From contig CCFE01000018.1 in the NCBI GenBank assembly GCA_000752035.1, positions 124,001 to 188,000 of the forward strand: 64,000 bases of DNA, read 5' to 3'. Source of the stretch: Bacillus rubiinfantis (GTDB lineage Bacteria; Bacillota; Bacilli; Bacillales; Cytobacillaceae). Position numbers and translations under genes: made by a program. This document shows positions 34,963 to 45,366 of this stretch, in pieces (position 1 is the first letter of the stretch; the number at the start of each line of letters is the position of its first letter). The notes beneath the pieces are model-generated. The model was not told where the DNA came from. It did not search any database and saw nothing but the letters and a program-made list of their open reading frames with translations.

Positions 34963-36081
34963 ATGACAGTTACTCGTGGTCTAGAAGGGGTAGTTGCAAC
35001 AACTTCCTCAATCAGCTCAATTATTGATGACACACTTACTTATGTTGGCTATAACATTGATGATTTAGCTGAAAATGCTAGTTTTGAAGAAATTATTTAT
35101 CTATTATGGCATCTAACATTACCAACTGCTGAACAGTTGAGAGAACTAAAACAGCAGCTCGCTGAAAATGCCTCTCTACCAAAAGAAGTAATTGAACACT
35201 TTAGCATGTACCCAATTCAAAAGGTACATCCGATGGCAGCACTTCGCTCAGCGGTTTCCTTGTTAGGTTTATATGACGAAGAAGCAGATGTGATGGATCC
35301 AGAAGCCAATTATCGGAAGGCAATTAGACTTCAGGCAAAAATGCCTGCGATTGTGGCTACTTTTGCTCGTGTAAGAAAAGGACTGCAGCCGGTTGCACCT
35401 AGAAATGATTTGAGCTTCGCAGCTAATTTCCTCTATATGTTGACAGGTAAAGAGCCAGAGCCAGTTGCTGTAGAAGCGATGAATAAGGCATTGGTACTTC
35501 ATGCAGATCATGAATTGAATGCGTCTACATTTACAGCTCGCGTCTGTGTAGCAACTTTATCTGACGTTTATTCTGGTATAACAGCAGCAATTGGGGCATT
35601 GAAAGGTCCGCTTCACGGCGGCGCCAATGAAGCCGTCATGAAAATGCTGACGGAAATTGGCACGATTGAAAATGTTGAGCCGTATGTACGCGGCAAATTG
35701 GCTAAGAAGGAAAAAATCATGGGCTTTGGACATCGTGTCTATCGGCAAGGTGATCCTCGCGCCAAGCATTTAAAAGCAATGTCTAAGAAATTAACGGAAC
35801 TTACCGGGGAACCACATTGGTATGATATGTCTGTACAAATTGAAGAAATTGTAACAGGCGAGAAAAAATTACCGCCTAACGTTGATTTCTATTCTGCCTC
35901 TGTTTACCATAGCCTGGGCATTGACCATGATTTAATGACACCAATTTTTGCCGTCAGTCGTGTTTCTGGGTGGCTTGCACATATTCTAGAACAATATGAC
36001 AACAACCGCCTTATTCGGCCACGGGCAGAATATACCGGTCCTGGTATGCAAAAATATGTTCCAATCGAACTAAGAGGATAA
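34963..36081 (+). CDS. citZ: Citrate synthase
   Basis: Condenses oxaloacetate and acetyl-CoA. The 372-aa type I-like bacterial enzyme has catalytic His segments GPLHGGANEAV and MGFGHRVYR and the catalytic Asp region VDFYSASVYHSLGI. First gene of the TCA cluster citZ-icd-mdh, as in B. subtilis. A cre at the start point suggests repression by glucose, and the long leader offers further control. Ribosome site AAAGGAGAG. Confidence 0.98.
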   Translation: MTVTRGLEGVVATTSSISSIIDDTLTYVGYNIDDLAENASFEEIIYLLWHLTLPTAEQLRELKQQLAENASLPKEVIEHFSMYPIQKVHPMAALRSAVSLLGLYDEEADVMDPEANYRKAIRLQAKMPAIVATFARVRKGLQPVAPRNDLSFAANFLYMLTGKEPEPVAVEAMNKALVLHADHELNASTFTARVCVATLSDVYSGITAAIGALKGPLHGGANEAVMKMLTEIGTIENVEPYVRGKLAKKEKIMGFGHRVYRQGDPRAKHLKAMSKKLTELTGEPHWYDMSVQIEEIVTGEKKLPPNVDFYSASVYHSLGIDHDLMTPIFAVSRVSGWLAHILEQYDNNRLIRPRAEYTGPGMQKYVPIELRG

Positions 36082-36212
36082 TATTTTACTTTTATTCGAA
36101 AAATTGATTCAATAGAAATGGATTGTAAGGTTAGGGGCAAATGTCTCTAACCTTAGATTCAGTCTACACTATAATTTTTTTCGCTTTTTACATAAGCAGG
36201 AGGGAGATACAC

Positions 36213-37481
36213 ATGCAAGGAGAAAAAATCACGGTTACTAACGGAGTATTAAATGTTCCAAATCATCCAATTATCCCATTTATTGAGGGAGACGGAACAG
36301 GTCCAGATATTTGGGCGGCTTCTTATCGTGTATTAGATGCAGCGGTTGAAAAAGCCTATAAGGGTGAACGCAAATTAATCTGGAAAGAAGTGCTAGCAGG
36401 AGAGAAAGCCTTTAATCAAACGGGTGAATGGCTTCCACAAGAAACACTTGATGTAATTAAAGAGTACCTGATTGCCATTAAAGGTCCATTAACTACTCCT
36501 GTAGGCGGTGGGATTCGTTCTCTGAATGTTGCCTTACGCCAAGAGTTGGATTTATTTGTTTGCTTACGTCCGGTTAGATGGTTTGAAGGGGTACCATCAC
36601 CAGTTAAACGTCCACAAGATACTGATATGGTTATTTTCCGTGAAAATACAGAGGATATTTATGCGGGTATCGAGTATGAGAAGGGCTCTGATGCGGTTAA
36701 AAAATTAATTGATTTCTTACAAAATGAAATGGGTGTGAAGAAAATCCGCTTCCCGGAAACATCAGGTATTGGAATTAAGCCTGTTTCCGAGGAAGGAACC
36801 ACACGTCTCGTTCGTGCTGCCCTTAATTATGCAATTAAAGAAGGCCGTAAATCGTTAACACTTGTTCATAAAGGTAATATTATGAAATTTACTGAGGGTG
36901 CCTTCAAAAACTGGGGCTATGAGCTTGCAGAAAGAGAATTCGGTGACAAGGTATTTACATGGGCTCAATATGATCGTATTAAAGAAGAACAAGGCTCCGA
37001 GGCAGCAAATAAGGCTCAAGCAGAAGCCGAAGCAGCAGGGAAAATTATTGTTAAAGATGCAATCGCAGATATTTTCTTACAACAAATTCTAACTCGGCCA
37101 CGTGAATTTGATGTGGTAGCCACAATGAACCTAAATGGTGACTATATTTCTGATGCTCTTGCTGCACAAGTTGGCGGAATTGGTATTGCCCCAGGTGCAA
37201 ACATTAACTATGAAACGGGTCATGCCATTTTTGAGGCAACACATGGAACAGCACCAAAATATGCTGGATTAGATAAAGTGAACCCATCATCTGTTATTCT
37301 TTCCGGTGTTCTAATGCTCGAACATTTAGGCTGGAATGAAGCTGCAAAAATGATTGTAAAATCAATGGAAAACACAATTGCCTCAAAAGTAGTCACATAT
37401 GATTTTGCTCGTTTAATGGATGGCGCAACTGAAGTGAAAACTTCTGAATTTGCAGACGAGTTAATCAAAAATATGGAATAA
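36213..37481 (+). CDS. icd: Isocitrate dehydrogenase (NADP)
   Basis: Oxidises isocitrate to 2-oxoglutarate with NADP. 422 aa. The substrate loop GGGIRSLNVALRQ holds the serine used for phosphorylation in E. coli; there is no aceK in view. The metal/NADP region NLNGDYISDALAAQVGGIG and EATHGTAPKYAG are present. ATG 36213 follows AGGAGGGAG and gives the family start MQGEKITVTNG; the frame extends 24 codons upstream without a site. 131 bases after citZ. Confidence 0.97.
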   Translation: MQGEKITVTNGVLNVPNHPIIPFIEGDGTGPDIWAASYRVLDAAVEKAYKGERKLIWKEVLAGEKAFNQTGEWLPQETLDVIKEYLIAIKGPLTTPVGGGIRSLNVALRQELDLFVCLRPVRWFEGVPSPVKRPQDTDMVIFRENTEDIYAGIEYEKGSDAVKKLIDFLQNEMGVKKIRFPETSGIGIKPVSEEGTTRLVRAALNYAIKEGRKSLTLVHKGNIMKFTEGAFKNWGYELAEREFGDKVFTWAQYDRIKEEQGSEAANKAQAEAEAAGKIIVKDAIADIFLQQILTRPREFDVVATMNLNGDYISDALAAQVGGIGIAPGANINYETGHAIFEATHGTAPKYAGLDKVNPSSVILSGVLMLEHLGWNEAAKMIVKSMENTIASKVVTYDFARLMDGATEVKTSEFADELIKNME

Positions 37482-37502
37482 TAAAGGGTAGCCAGATAAA
37501 TA

Positions 37503-37525
37503 TGGACTGTTTTCGAACAGTCCTA
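37503..37525 (+). other. Stem-loop between icd and mdh
   Basis: A perfect 7-bp stem GGACTGT/ACAGTCC with loop TTTCGA. It lacks a T run, so it is more likely an mRNA processing or stability element than a terminator. Confidence 0.5.
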
Positions 37526-37556
37526 TTTAAATTAATAAAGCAAAGGAGATAAGATT

Positions 37557-38495
37557 ATGTCATTGAAACGTAAAAAGATCTCTGTAATTGGCGGTGGATT
37601 TACTGGTGCAACAACGGCTTTTTTACTTGCTCAAAAGGAACTTGGGGATGTAGTATTGGTTGATATCCCGCAAATGGAAAATCCAACTAAAGGAAAGGCT
37701 CTTGATATGCTGGAGGCAAGCCCTGTCCAAGGTTTCGATGCTAATATTATTGGTACCTCAAACTACGAAGATACAAAGGATTCAGCTATCGTTGTCATTA
37801 CCGCAGGAATCGCTCGTAAACCGGGGATGAGTCGTGATGATTTGGTGCAAACTAATCAAAATATAATGAAAAGCGTTACGAGTGAAATTGTCAAATACTC
37901 ACCAAACTGTATCATCATTGTTTTAACAAATCCGGTCGATGCAATGACCTACACCGTCTATAAAGAATCCGGATTTCCAAAAAATCGCGTAATCGGCCAA
38001 TCAGGTGTGCTTGATACGGCACGATTTCGAACATTTATTGCCCAAGAGTTGAATCTCTCCGTTAAGGATATTACCGGATTTGTTCTTGGAGGCCACGGTG
38101 ATGATATGGTGCCGTTGGTACGTTACTCCTATGCCGGGGGAATTCCATTAGAAACATTAATCCCTAAGGATAAATTAACAGCTATCGTTGAACGGACAAG
38201 AAAAGGCGGCGGGGAAATTGTCAACCTGCTTGGCAATGGAAGTGCCTACTATGCTCCGGCGGCATCACTTGTTGAAATGTGTGAAGCAATGTTAAAAGAC
38301 CAGCGTCGTGTCCTCCCTACAATTGCCTATTTGGAAGGGGAATATGGCTATGAAGGAATTTACCTCGGGGTGCCTACAATACTAGGTGCTAATGGCATTG
38401 AAAAGGTAATTGAACTTGAACTAACTGCAGATGAGAAAGCAGCGTTAGATAAATCGGTGGATTCAGTCCGTAATGTTATGAATGTTTTAGCATAA
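37557..38495 (+). CDS. mdh: Malate dehydrogenase
   Basis: Oxidises malate to oxaloacetate with NAD. The 312-aa LDH-like type has the NAD loop ISVIGGGFTGATTAF, the substrate arginine loop ARKPGMSRDDL and the catalytic His in GGHGDDMVPL. The active-site loop begins ARKPGM, where arginine selects malate over lactate. Third gene of the TCA cluster, with ribosome site AAAGGAG and a terminator after it. Confidence 0.98.
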   Translation: MSLKRKKISVIGGGFTGATTAFLLAQKELGDVVLVDIPQMENPTKGKALDMLEASPVQGFDANIIGTSNYEDTKDSAIVVITAGIARKPGMSRDDLVQTNQNIMKSVTSEIVKYSPNCIIIVLTNPVDAMTYTVYKESGFPKNRVIGQSGVLDTARFRTFIAQELNLSVKDITGFVLGGHGDDMVPLVRYSYAGGIPLETLIPKDKLTAIVERTRKGGGEIVNLLGNGSAYYAPAASLVEMCEAMLKDQRRVLPTIAYLEGEYGYEGIYLGVPTILGANGIEKVIELELTADEKAALDKSVDSVRNVMNVLA

Positions 38496-38502
38496 CTAAA
38501 AA

Positions 38503-38538
38503 GTCGGGTAAGGGGAGACCTTTGCCCGTTTTTTTTTT
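38503..38538 (+). terminator. Terminator of citZ-icd-mdh
   Basis: A stem CGGGTAAGG with CCTTTGCCCG (one bulge), then a run of at least eight T. Confidence 0.9.
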
Positions 38539-38635
38539 GCTTAGGAAAATAGTCAAATAGTGATGTGTCGGTATTCTCTACAGATTTATATTATAATGGG
38601 ATATAGGCAGTTAATACAGATTAGCGGGGGGAACT

Positions 38636-39352
38636 ATGAAAACAAAAGTACTAGTTGTTGATGATGAGCAGTCAATTGTAACTTTGCTTCAATATAATTT
38701 GGAGCAAGCTGGTTTTGATGTGATTACTGCGATGGATGGAGAAAAGGGGAAGCAGTTGGCTGAACTTGAATCACCGGATATTATCGTCCTAGATTTAATG
38801 CTCCCAAAGCTAGACGGGATGGAAGTGTGCAAACAGCTAAGACAGGAACGAATCATGACCCCTATTTTAATGTTAACGGCGAAAGATGATGAATTGGATA
38901 AAATCCTAGGTCTTGAGCTAGGTGCTGATGATTATATGGTTAAACCCTTCAGCCCGCGCGAAGTTATTGCCCGTGTAAAAGCGATTTTAAGAAGAACGCA
39001 ACAGCAGAAGCCTGTTTCGGAAGATAATGTAGCGGAGGAATTAACCATTACCATTGGAAAGTTAACGATATATCCTGAAAAATTTGAGGCCTACTCTAAA
39101 GAGGAATTGCTGGAATTAACATTAAAAGAATTTGAATTGCTTGTTTATCTTGCACAAAATAAAGGGCGGGTTCTAACGCGTGATCAATTGCTAAGTGCTG
39201 TGTGGAATTATGATTTTGCTGGTGATACCCGAATAGTTGACGTACATATTTCACATTTAAGAGAAAAAATTGAAGCGGATACGCGTAAGCCAACTTACAT
39301 CAAAACAGTTCGAGGACTTGGCTATAAATTAGAGGAGCCAAAAGGTGAATGA
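38636..39352 (+). CDS. phoP: Phosphate response regulator PhoP
   Basis: OmpR-type response regulator for phosphate starvation. The receiver domain (1-120) has acidic pocket VVDDE, phosphoacceptor D53 in VLDLMLP, and Lys in LTAKDDE. The C-terminal winged helix (about 135-235) has LTLKEFELLVYLAQNKGRVLTR and the wing KPTYIKTVRGLGYKLE. The gene overlaps phoR by 4 bases. Its position after mdh is the same as in B. subtilis, which supports PhoP over other OmpR paralogs. Confidence 0.95.
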   Translation: MKTKVLVVDDEQSIVTLLQYNLEQAGFDVITAMDGEKGKQLAELESPDIIVLDLMLPKLDGMEVCKQLRQERIMTPILMLTAKDDELDKILGLELGADDYMVKPFSPREVIARVKAILRRTQQQKPVSEDNVAEELTITIGKLTIYPEKFEAYSKEELLELTLKEFELLVYLAQNKGRVLTRDQLLSAVWNYDFAGDTRIVDVHISHLREKIEADTRKPTYIKTVRGLGYKLEEPKGE

Positions 39353-41106
39353 GCAAATTTCGAACAAAGCTTTTAATTGCACTTATTTCTTTAATTATCA
39401 TTGTTTTGATAGGATTAGGAATTTTAATTGGGCAGCTGTTTAAGAGCTATTATTTACAATCCTTTAATGAACGATTAAAAATTGAAAAAAATCTCCTAAG
39501 TATCTACATTGAGGAAAACGGTGGGGTTTCATCATTTAATAAACAAGATGTCCGCAAAATTAGTGATATGTTAAATGTTCGAGCTACCATTACAGACCCA
39601 ACAGGATTAATTTTATATGACAGTGGTAAAGACGAAAATCCAAACTCAAGCGGTCTAAAGAAAATCATCCATGAAGTAATGAAGAAGCAGTCAAATAGTG
39701 AGGACAGACTTGAAGAGGCAGATGGTTATGATCTGCACTATTATTGGAAAGCATTGATGAAAAACGGAAAAAAGGAAGGGTATATTTTTTTAAGTACCAA
39801 AAACAATGAACTAAGTGAGGCTTATCGGCAGATATGGTGGATTCTCTCAATTAGTTTAGGAATTGCTTTAGTTATTATTCTATATCTTGGCATCATAATA
39901 ACGTCTCGCTATACAAAGCCAATCGAAGAAGCTACATCTGTTGCTATTGAACTGGCAAATGGTAATTATCGTGCAAGAACCTCAGCTGTGAGCACAGATG
40001 AAGTTGGAATGTTGGGAACATCTATAAATATGCTGGCAGGAAATCTGCAGGAGCTGACAAAAGCTCAGGAGATGCAACAGGATCGTTTAACCGTATTAAT
40101 TGAAAATATTGGTGCTGGATTAATCTTGATTGATAGCCGTGGCTTTATTAATTTGATTAACAAAGGATATATTGAAATTTTTCAAATCAATCCGTTGACG
40201 TATTTAAAGAAGCTATATTATGAAGTAATTGATCAAAAGGAAGTTTGTCAATTAGTTGCAGAAGTGTTTCGTACGGAAACGAAAGTAAGTAAACAATTAT
40301 TAATTCCACTACGAATAGAAAGAAGATTTTTTGATGTTTACGGTGTCCCGATTATTGGGACAAATAATGTTTGGAAAGGTGTATTAGTCGTTTTTCATGA
40401 TATTACAGAATTGAAAAAACTTGAGCAAATGCGTAAAGATTTTGTGGCCAATGTTTCCCATGAGCTGAAAACGCCTGTCACCTCGATAAAAGGATTTGCA
40501 GAGACGCTTATTGATGGCGCGATGAAAAATCAAGAGACATTAGAGGCATTTCTGTTAATTATCTTAAGGGAAAGTGAACGATTACAATCGTTGATTCAAG
40601 ACCTGCTGGAACTGTCAAAAATTGAACAGCAAGGATTTCAATTAAACAAGCAGCCGTTTAATGTCCATACATTACTTGAGGAAGTCATCACGTTATTAAG
40701 TAGAAAAGCGGAGACGAAAAATATCCAATTACACTATCAAAGCCCTTCAGATGAGGTAATCGTCAACGGTGATATGGATCGTTTAAAGCAAGTTTTTATA
40801 AATCTAGTTAACAACTCGATTACGTATACACCAGCTTCAGGTAAAGTAAAGGTGACTCTAAAGGATCATGGGAAATATATTCGGGTTCATGTTAAGGACA
40901 CTGGAGTAGGTATAGACAAAGAAGAAATTCCGCGGATTTTCGAACGCTTTTATCGGGTCGACCGTGCCAGAAGCCGAAACTCCGGCGGCACGGGTTTAGG
41001 TCTTGCCATCGTAAAACATCTAATCGAGGCACATCATGGAAATATTCTCGTCAGAAGTGAGCCGGGGAAAGGCAGCGAATTTATCATTGAATTAAATAAA
41101 GAATAA
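39349..41106 (+). CDS. phoR: Phosphate sensor histidine kinase PhoR
   Basis: A membrane kinase of 585 aa that phosphorylates PhoP. Two membrane helices (about 10-30 and 162-185) frame an extracytoplasmic sensor domain; then HAMP (about 187-238), PAS (about 245-350), and the dimerisation domain with phospho-His H371 in NVSHELKTPVTS, followed by the ATPase domain with N box NLVNNSITYT and DTGVGI, GGTGLGLAI. It overlaps phoP (ATGA). In B. subtilis, PhoR activity responds to wall teichoic acid intermediates. Confidence 0.95.
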   Translation: MSKFRTKLLIALISLIIIVLIGLGILIGQLFKSYYLQSFNERLKIEKNLLSIYIEENGGVSSFNKQDVRKISDMLNVRATITDPTGLILYDSGKDENPNSSGLKKIIHEVMKKQSNSEDRLEEADGYDLHYYWKALMKNGKKEGYIFLSTKNNELSEAYRQIWWILSISLGIALVIILYLGIIITSRYTKPIEEATSVAIELANGNYRARTSAVSTDEVGMLGTSINMLAGNLQELTKAQEMQQDRLTVLIENIGAGLILIDSRGFINLINKGYIEIFQINPLTYLKKLYYEVIDQKEVCQLVAEVFRTETKVSKQLLIPLRIERRFFDVYGVPIIGTNNVWKGVLVVFHDITELKKLEQMRKDFVANVSHELKTPVTSIKGFAETLIDGAMKNQETLEAFLLIILRESERLQSLIQDLLELSKIEQQGFQLNKQPFNVHTLLEEVITLLSRKAETKNIQLHYQSPSDEVIVNGDMDRLKQVFINLVNNSITYTPASGKVKVTLKDHGKYIRVHVKDTGVGIDKEEIPRIFERFYRVDRARSRNSGGTGLGLAIVKHLIEAHHGNILVRSEPGKGSEFIIELNKE

Positions 41107-41131
41107 TAATTGGTCTGGAAGGATGACATCA

Positions 41132-43768
41132 ATGGAACAAAAAAAATTAGTACTGATAGACGGAAACAGCATCGCCTATCGAGCTTTTTTTGCACTTCCC
41201 TTACTTAATAATGACAAGGGAATTCATACAAATGCCGTTTATGGCTTTACAATGATGCTGATGAAAATTCTTGAAGAAGAAAAACCAACGCATATATTAG
41301 TAGCATTTGATGCGGGTAAAACAACATTTCGTCATCAGCAATTTGAAGAATACAAAGGTGGCAGACAAAAAACGCCGCCAGAATTATCGGAACAATTTCC
41401 GTTTATTCGAGAACTTCTAGATGCATATGGAATTGCTCGATATGAACTAGAAAATTACGAAGCGGATGATATTATTGGTACATTGTCTTTGACTGCTGAG
41501 AAAGACGGATTTGAAGTAAAGATAATCTCTGGAGATAAAGACTTGACACAGCTTGCATCGTTAGAAACAACCGTTGGTATTACAAGAAAAGGGATTACGG
41601 ATATTGAGGTTTATACACCAGAACATATAAAGGAAAAATACGGCTTAATTCCTAAGCAGATAATCGATATGAAAGGATTAATGGGAGATGCTTCTGATAA
41701 TATTCCTGGTGTTCCTGGAATTGGCGAAAAGACGGCAATTAAGCTCCTTAAAGAATTCTCCACATTAGAAAACCTACTTCAATCACTAGATCAGGTAAGT
41801 GGAAAAAAGCTAAAAGAAAAGCTGGCTGAAAATGTTGATAAAGCAATCATGAGTAAGCAGCTTGCTACAATTGAAAGACATGCCCCGATTGAAGTGAATT
41901 TAGCGGATATTATTTATGAAGGGTATCAAAAGGAGAAAATGATCAGCTTGTTTAAGGAATTGGGCTTTTCATCCTTATTGGACAAGTTAACTGATGACGT
42001 GAATGAGTCAGAAACAGCACATTTTGAGGAAATAGAGTTCGTTATCCCTAGTGAAATTACTGACGAACTGTTTACTGAGGATAATTACTTTTATGTTGAG
42101 ATGCTTGAGGATAATTATCATCATGCTGATATCCTTGGTTTTTCCCTCGTGAACGAAAATGGGGCGTTCTTTCTGCCGACTGATCTTGCTTTAAAATCGA
42201 ACGTTTTTAAAACTTGGGCAGAGGATGAACACAGAAAAAAAACTGTCTATGACGTTAAACGATCAGAGGTTTCCTTAAGACGATACGATATTCATTTACG
42301 GGGTACGGAGTTCGATATTCTCATTGCTTCTTATATTATTAATCCTAGTGAATCGCAGGAAGATATTCATTCTCTAGCAAAAAGGTATGGAATTGAAAAC
42401 GTTCAATCTGACGAATCATTTTATGGCAAAGGTGCTAAGCAGAGGATACCAGATCTCTCCTTGGTTTCTGAACACCTGGTAAGAAAGGCGCTGGCAATGG
42501 CGCAGTTAAGAGAAAAACTAGATGATGAATTAAGGAAAAACGAACAATATGAACTATTTACTGATCTTGAAATGCCGCTGTCGCTAATCTTGGCAGACAT
42601 GGAATCTTGTGGTGTTAAAGTGGAACGGGGGCGTCTGGAAGCAATGGGCCGCGAGCTTGGTGAACGCCTGATAGAAATTGAAGAGACAATATGTGCCTTA
42701 GCTGGGGAAAAATTTAATATTAATTCGCCTAAACAATTAGGGATAATTTTATTTGAAAAGTTAAATTTACCCGTAATCAAAAAAACAAAAACGGGCTATT
42801 CAACATCTGCAGATGTATTAGAGAAATTAGCCTCACACCATGAAATAGTCGAGCATATTCTTCTTTATCGCCAATTAGGGAAACTTCAGTCAACGTATAT
42901 TGAAGGATTATTGAAGGTCATTAATCCGAAAACAGGTAAGGTACATACGAGATTTCAACAAACCTTAACGGCAACGGGCAGATTAAGCTCAATTGACCCT
43001 AATCTGCAAAACATTCCAATTCGTTTGGAAGAAGGACGTAAGATTCGTCAGGCGTTTGTACCGTCTGAAGAAGGCTGGGTTATCTTTGCTGCGGACTACT
43101 CGCAGATTGAACTTCGTGTCCTTGCTCATATCGCTGGTGATGAAAAACTAATCCAAGCGTTTAAAGATGATATGGATATTCATACGAAAACTGCGATGGA
43201 AGTTTTTCATGTTAACCGTGATGAAGTGACCGCCAATATGAGGCGGCAAGCAAAAGCAGTTAATTTTGGTATCGTTTATGGTATCAGCGATTATGGACTA
43301 TCACAAAACCTAGGAATAACCCGGAAAGAAGCTGGGCAATTTATCGATCGTTACCTTAGTAGCTACCCTGGAGTAAAAGAGTATATGGATGATATTATCC
43401 ACAGTGCGAAGCAAAAAGGTTATGTCACCACTTTACTCCAACGCAGAAGGTACCTTCCTGAAATCACCAGCCGGAATTTCAATTTGCGAAGCTTTGCGGA
43501 ACGAACAGCGATGAATACGCCAATACAAGGAACCGCTGCTGATATTATCAAAAAAGCAATGATTGATATGGATGAGGCATTAAAGGAACAGGGGTTAAAA
43601 ACACGGTTGTTATTACAGGTACATGATGAACTGATTTTTGAAGCGCCTAAAGAGGAAATAGAAATACTAAAGAAATTGGTTCCACTAGTTATGGAAAATG
43701 CCATCGAATTAGCTGTGCCATTAAAGGTTGATTATGCTTATGGCCCAACTTGGTTTGATGCGAAATAA
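41132..43768 (+). CDS. polA: DNA polymerase I
   Basis: Repair and Okazaki-fragment polymerase, 878 aa. An N-terminal 5' nuclease (about 1-290, SGDKDLTQL and GDASDNIPGVPGIGEKTA), a middle 3'-5' exonuclease-like domain, and the polymerase with motif A DYSQIELRVLAHI, motif B RRQAKAVNFGIVYG and motif C HDELIFE. In the middle domain the DxE metal motif is absent (YFYVEMLED), so there is no proofreading, as known for Bacillus and Geobacillus Pol I. ATG 41132 is 9 bases from GGAAGG; ATG 41123 touches it. mutM and coaE follow. Confidence 0.96.
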   Translation: MEQKKLVLIDGNSIAYRAFFALPLLNNDKGIHTNAVYGFTMMLMKILEEEKPTHILVAFDAGKTTFRHQQFEEYKGGRQKTPPELSEQFPFIRELLDAYGIARYELENYEADDIIGTLSLTAEKDGFEVKIISGDKDLTQLASLETTVGITRKGITDIEVYTPEHIKEKYGLIPKQIIDMKGLMGDASDNIPGVPGIGEKTAIKLLKEFSTLENLLQSLDQVSGKKLKEKLAENVDKAIMSKQLATIERHAPIEVNLADIIYEGYQKEKMISLFKELGFSSLLDKLTDDVNESETAHFEEIEFVIPSEITDELFTEDNYFYVEMLEDNYHHADILGFSLVNENGAFFLPTDLALKSNVFKTWAEDEHRKKTVYDVKRSEVSLRRYDIHLRGTEFDILIASYIINPSESQEDIHSLAKRYGIENVQSDESFYGKGAKQRIPDLSLVSEHLVRKALAMAQLREKLDDELRKNEQYELFTDLEMPLSLILADMESCGVKVERGRLEAMGRELGERLIEIEETICALAGEKFNINSPKQLGIILFEKLNLPVIKKTKTGYSTSADVLEKLASHHEIVEHILLYRQLGKLQSTYIEGLLKVINPKTGKVHTRFQQTLTATGRLSSIDPNLQNIPIRLEEGRKIRQAFVPSEEGWVIFAADYSQIELRVLAHIAGDEKLIQAFKDDMDIHTKTAMEVFHVNRDEVTANMRRQAKAVNFGIVYGISDYGLSQNLGITRKEAGQFIDRYLSSYPGVKEYMDDIIHSAKQKGYVTTLLQRRRYLPEITSRNFNLRSFAERTAMNTPIQGTAADIIKKAMIDMDEALKEQGLKTRLLLQVHDELIFEAPKEEIEILKKLVPLVMENAIELAVPLKVDYAYGPTWFDAK

Positions 43769-43782
43769 GGAGATTTTTACTT

Positions 43783-44616
43783 ATGCCAGAACTGCCAGAG
43801 GTTGAAACAGTCAAAAAAACATTACAACAGCTGATACTCAATAAAACAATCGCTAATATTACAATTACGTGGTCAAAAATAATTAAGCATCCACTTGAGG
43901 TAGAACAATTTATCGATGCTTTAAAAGGGGAAACATTCGTCGATGTCGGCCGCCGTGGTAAATTTTTAATCTTTTATACTCATCATTTTGCGTTAGTATC
44001 CCATTTACGAATGGAAGGGAGATATGCACTTTACCCAAAAGATGAGCCAGTCGATAAGCATACACATGTGATTTTTCACTTTACCGACGGAACAGAGTTA
44101 AGGTATCGTGACGTCCGTAAATTTGGAACCATGCACCTCTATAAAAGAGGTGACGAGTTTTCTAAAGCGCCGCTGGCTGATTTAGGCCCAGAGCCGTTTT
44201 CAGAACAATTCACAGTGGAATACTTACAAAAGAAGTTAAAACAAACAAGCCGTAAGGTGAAACCGGCCCTGCTTGATCAAAAATTGCTCGTAGGTCTCGG
44301 TAATATTTATGTTGATGAGGCATTATTTCGCGCAGGCATTCATCCAGAAAAGCTGGCGAACTCACTTAAAAAGCAGGAAATTGCCATCTTACATCATGAA
44401 ATCGCCGCTACTTTATCGGAAGCAGTTGAAAAGGGCGGCAGTACCATCCGATCATATATAAATTCACAAGGTGAAATCGGCATGTTTCAATTGCAGTTAA
44501 ATGTTTATGGACGTAAAGGGGAGGCATGCAAAAAATGCGGCCGGCCGTTGGAAAAAATTACTGTAGGCGGCAGGGGTACCCACTATTGTCCAAACTGTCA
44601 AAAGCTTAAAAAGTAA
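43783..44616 (+). CDS. mutM: Formamidopyrimidine-DNA glycosylase
   Basis: Removes 8-oxoguanine and other oxidised purines and nicks the DNA. The N-terminus MPELPEVETV supplies the catalytic proline (after Met removal) and Glu. SHLRMEGRY and the lysine in LRYRDVRKFGTMHL follow; the C-terminal zinc finger is CKKCGRPLEKITVGGRGTHYCPNC. 277 aa. It lies 14 bases after polA, so the repair polymerase and glycosylase are co-transcribed. Confidence 0.97.
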   Translation: MPELPEVETVKKTLQQLILNKTIANITITWSKIIKHPLEVEQFIDALKGETFVDVGRRGKFLIFYTHHFALVSHLRMEGRYALYPKDEPVDKHTHVIFHFTDGTELRYRDVRKFGTMHLYKRGDEFSKAPLADLGPEPFSEQFTVEYLQKKLKQTSRKVKPALLDQKLLVGLGNIYVDEALFRAGIHPEKLANSLKKQEIAILHHEIAATLSEAVEKGGSTIRSYINSQGEIGMFQLQLNVYGRKGEACKKCGRPLEKITVGGRGTHYCPNCQKLKK

Positions 44617-44710
44617 AGGGATTTAGGAGAGAAGAGAATAATAAAACACAAAGGATAGGCTCCTGCCATATACTATCGTAGTGATTTTGGAGGAAGGAGT
44701 CCTAGACAAC

Positions 44711-45346
44711 ATGGGTCAGTTATTCTCGCTTCTCGTATTAGCCTTTGCTCTAAGTCTTGATAGCTTTAGTGTTGGATTAACATATGGATTACGGAAGATG
44801 GAAATGCCGCTAAAGTCGATATTCATCATTGCATCTTGTTCGGCTCTTTCTTTACTAATTGCCATATCCATCGGGCATGGCCTTGAAAGGGTTTTATCAC
44901 CTCGATTAACCGCTAGCTTAGGAGGCTTTATTCTGATAGCCTTGGGAGTCTGGGTTTTATACCAATTTTTTCGGCCAGATAAAGAAAAGGAACCCATTGA
45001 ACAGGAAAAAACAATTGTAAAAATTGAAATTCGTTCTTTAGGACTGGCAATTAACATATTAAAAAAACCAATGTCTGCTGATTTTGACCAATCTGGTACA
45101 ATTACTGGTATTGAGGCATTGATGTTAGGCTTTGCCTTATCGCTTGATTCCTTTGGTGCTGGAATAGGCGCAGCCATGCTAGGCTTTTCACCGATTTATT
45201 TGGCACTATCTGTTGCCACAATGAGCTCAGTATTTGTTTTGTTAGGAATCAGGAGCGGAACATTTTTGCATCGGTTTGATTGGATTCAGCGGTTCACCTT
45301 TTTACCAGGAATATTATTAATTATTATTGGAATATGGAAAATTTAA
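44711..45346 (+). CDS. ytaF: Sporulation membrane protein YtaF (MntP-like)
   Basis: A 211-aa six-helix protein with two related halves, each carrying the pattern FALSLDSFSVG and FALSLDSFGAG. The aspartates in the membrane resemble those of MntP manganese exporters, so it may move a divalent cation; this is inference from similarity. It is annotated as a sporulation protein in Bacillus. ATG 44711 has AGGAAGGAG 11 bases upstream; GTG 44681 would precede that site and is rejected. Confidence 0.88.
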   Translation: MGQLFSLLVLAFALSLDSFSVGLTYGLRKMEMPLKSIFIIASCSALSLLIAISIGHGLERVLSPRLTASLGGFILIALGVWVLYQFFRPDKEKEPIEQEKTIVKIEIRSLGLAINILKKPMSADFDQSGTITGIEALMLGFALSLDSFGAGIGAAMLGFSPIYLALSVATMSSVFVLLGIRSGTFLHRFDWIQRFTFLPGILLIIIGIWKI

Positions 45347-45366
45347 TGGAATGGAAGGAATAGTTA

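Noticed and set aside
36141..36212. 24-residue hydrophobic N-terminal extension of icd
   Set aside because: No ribosome site before it; AGGAGGGAG precedes ATG 36213, which gives the conserved family start.
37503..37525. Terminator between icd and mdh
   Set aside because: The stem is good but there is no T run, and the three TCA genes have a single strong terminator after mdh.
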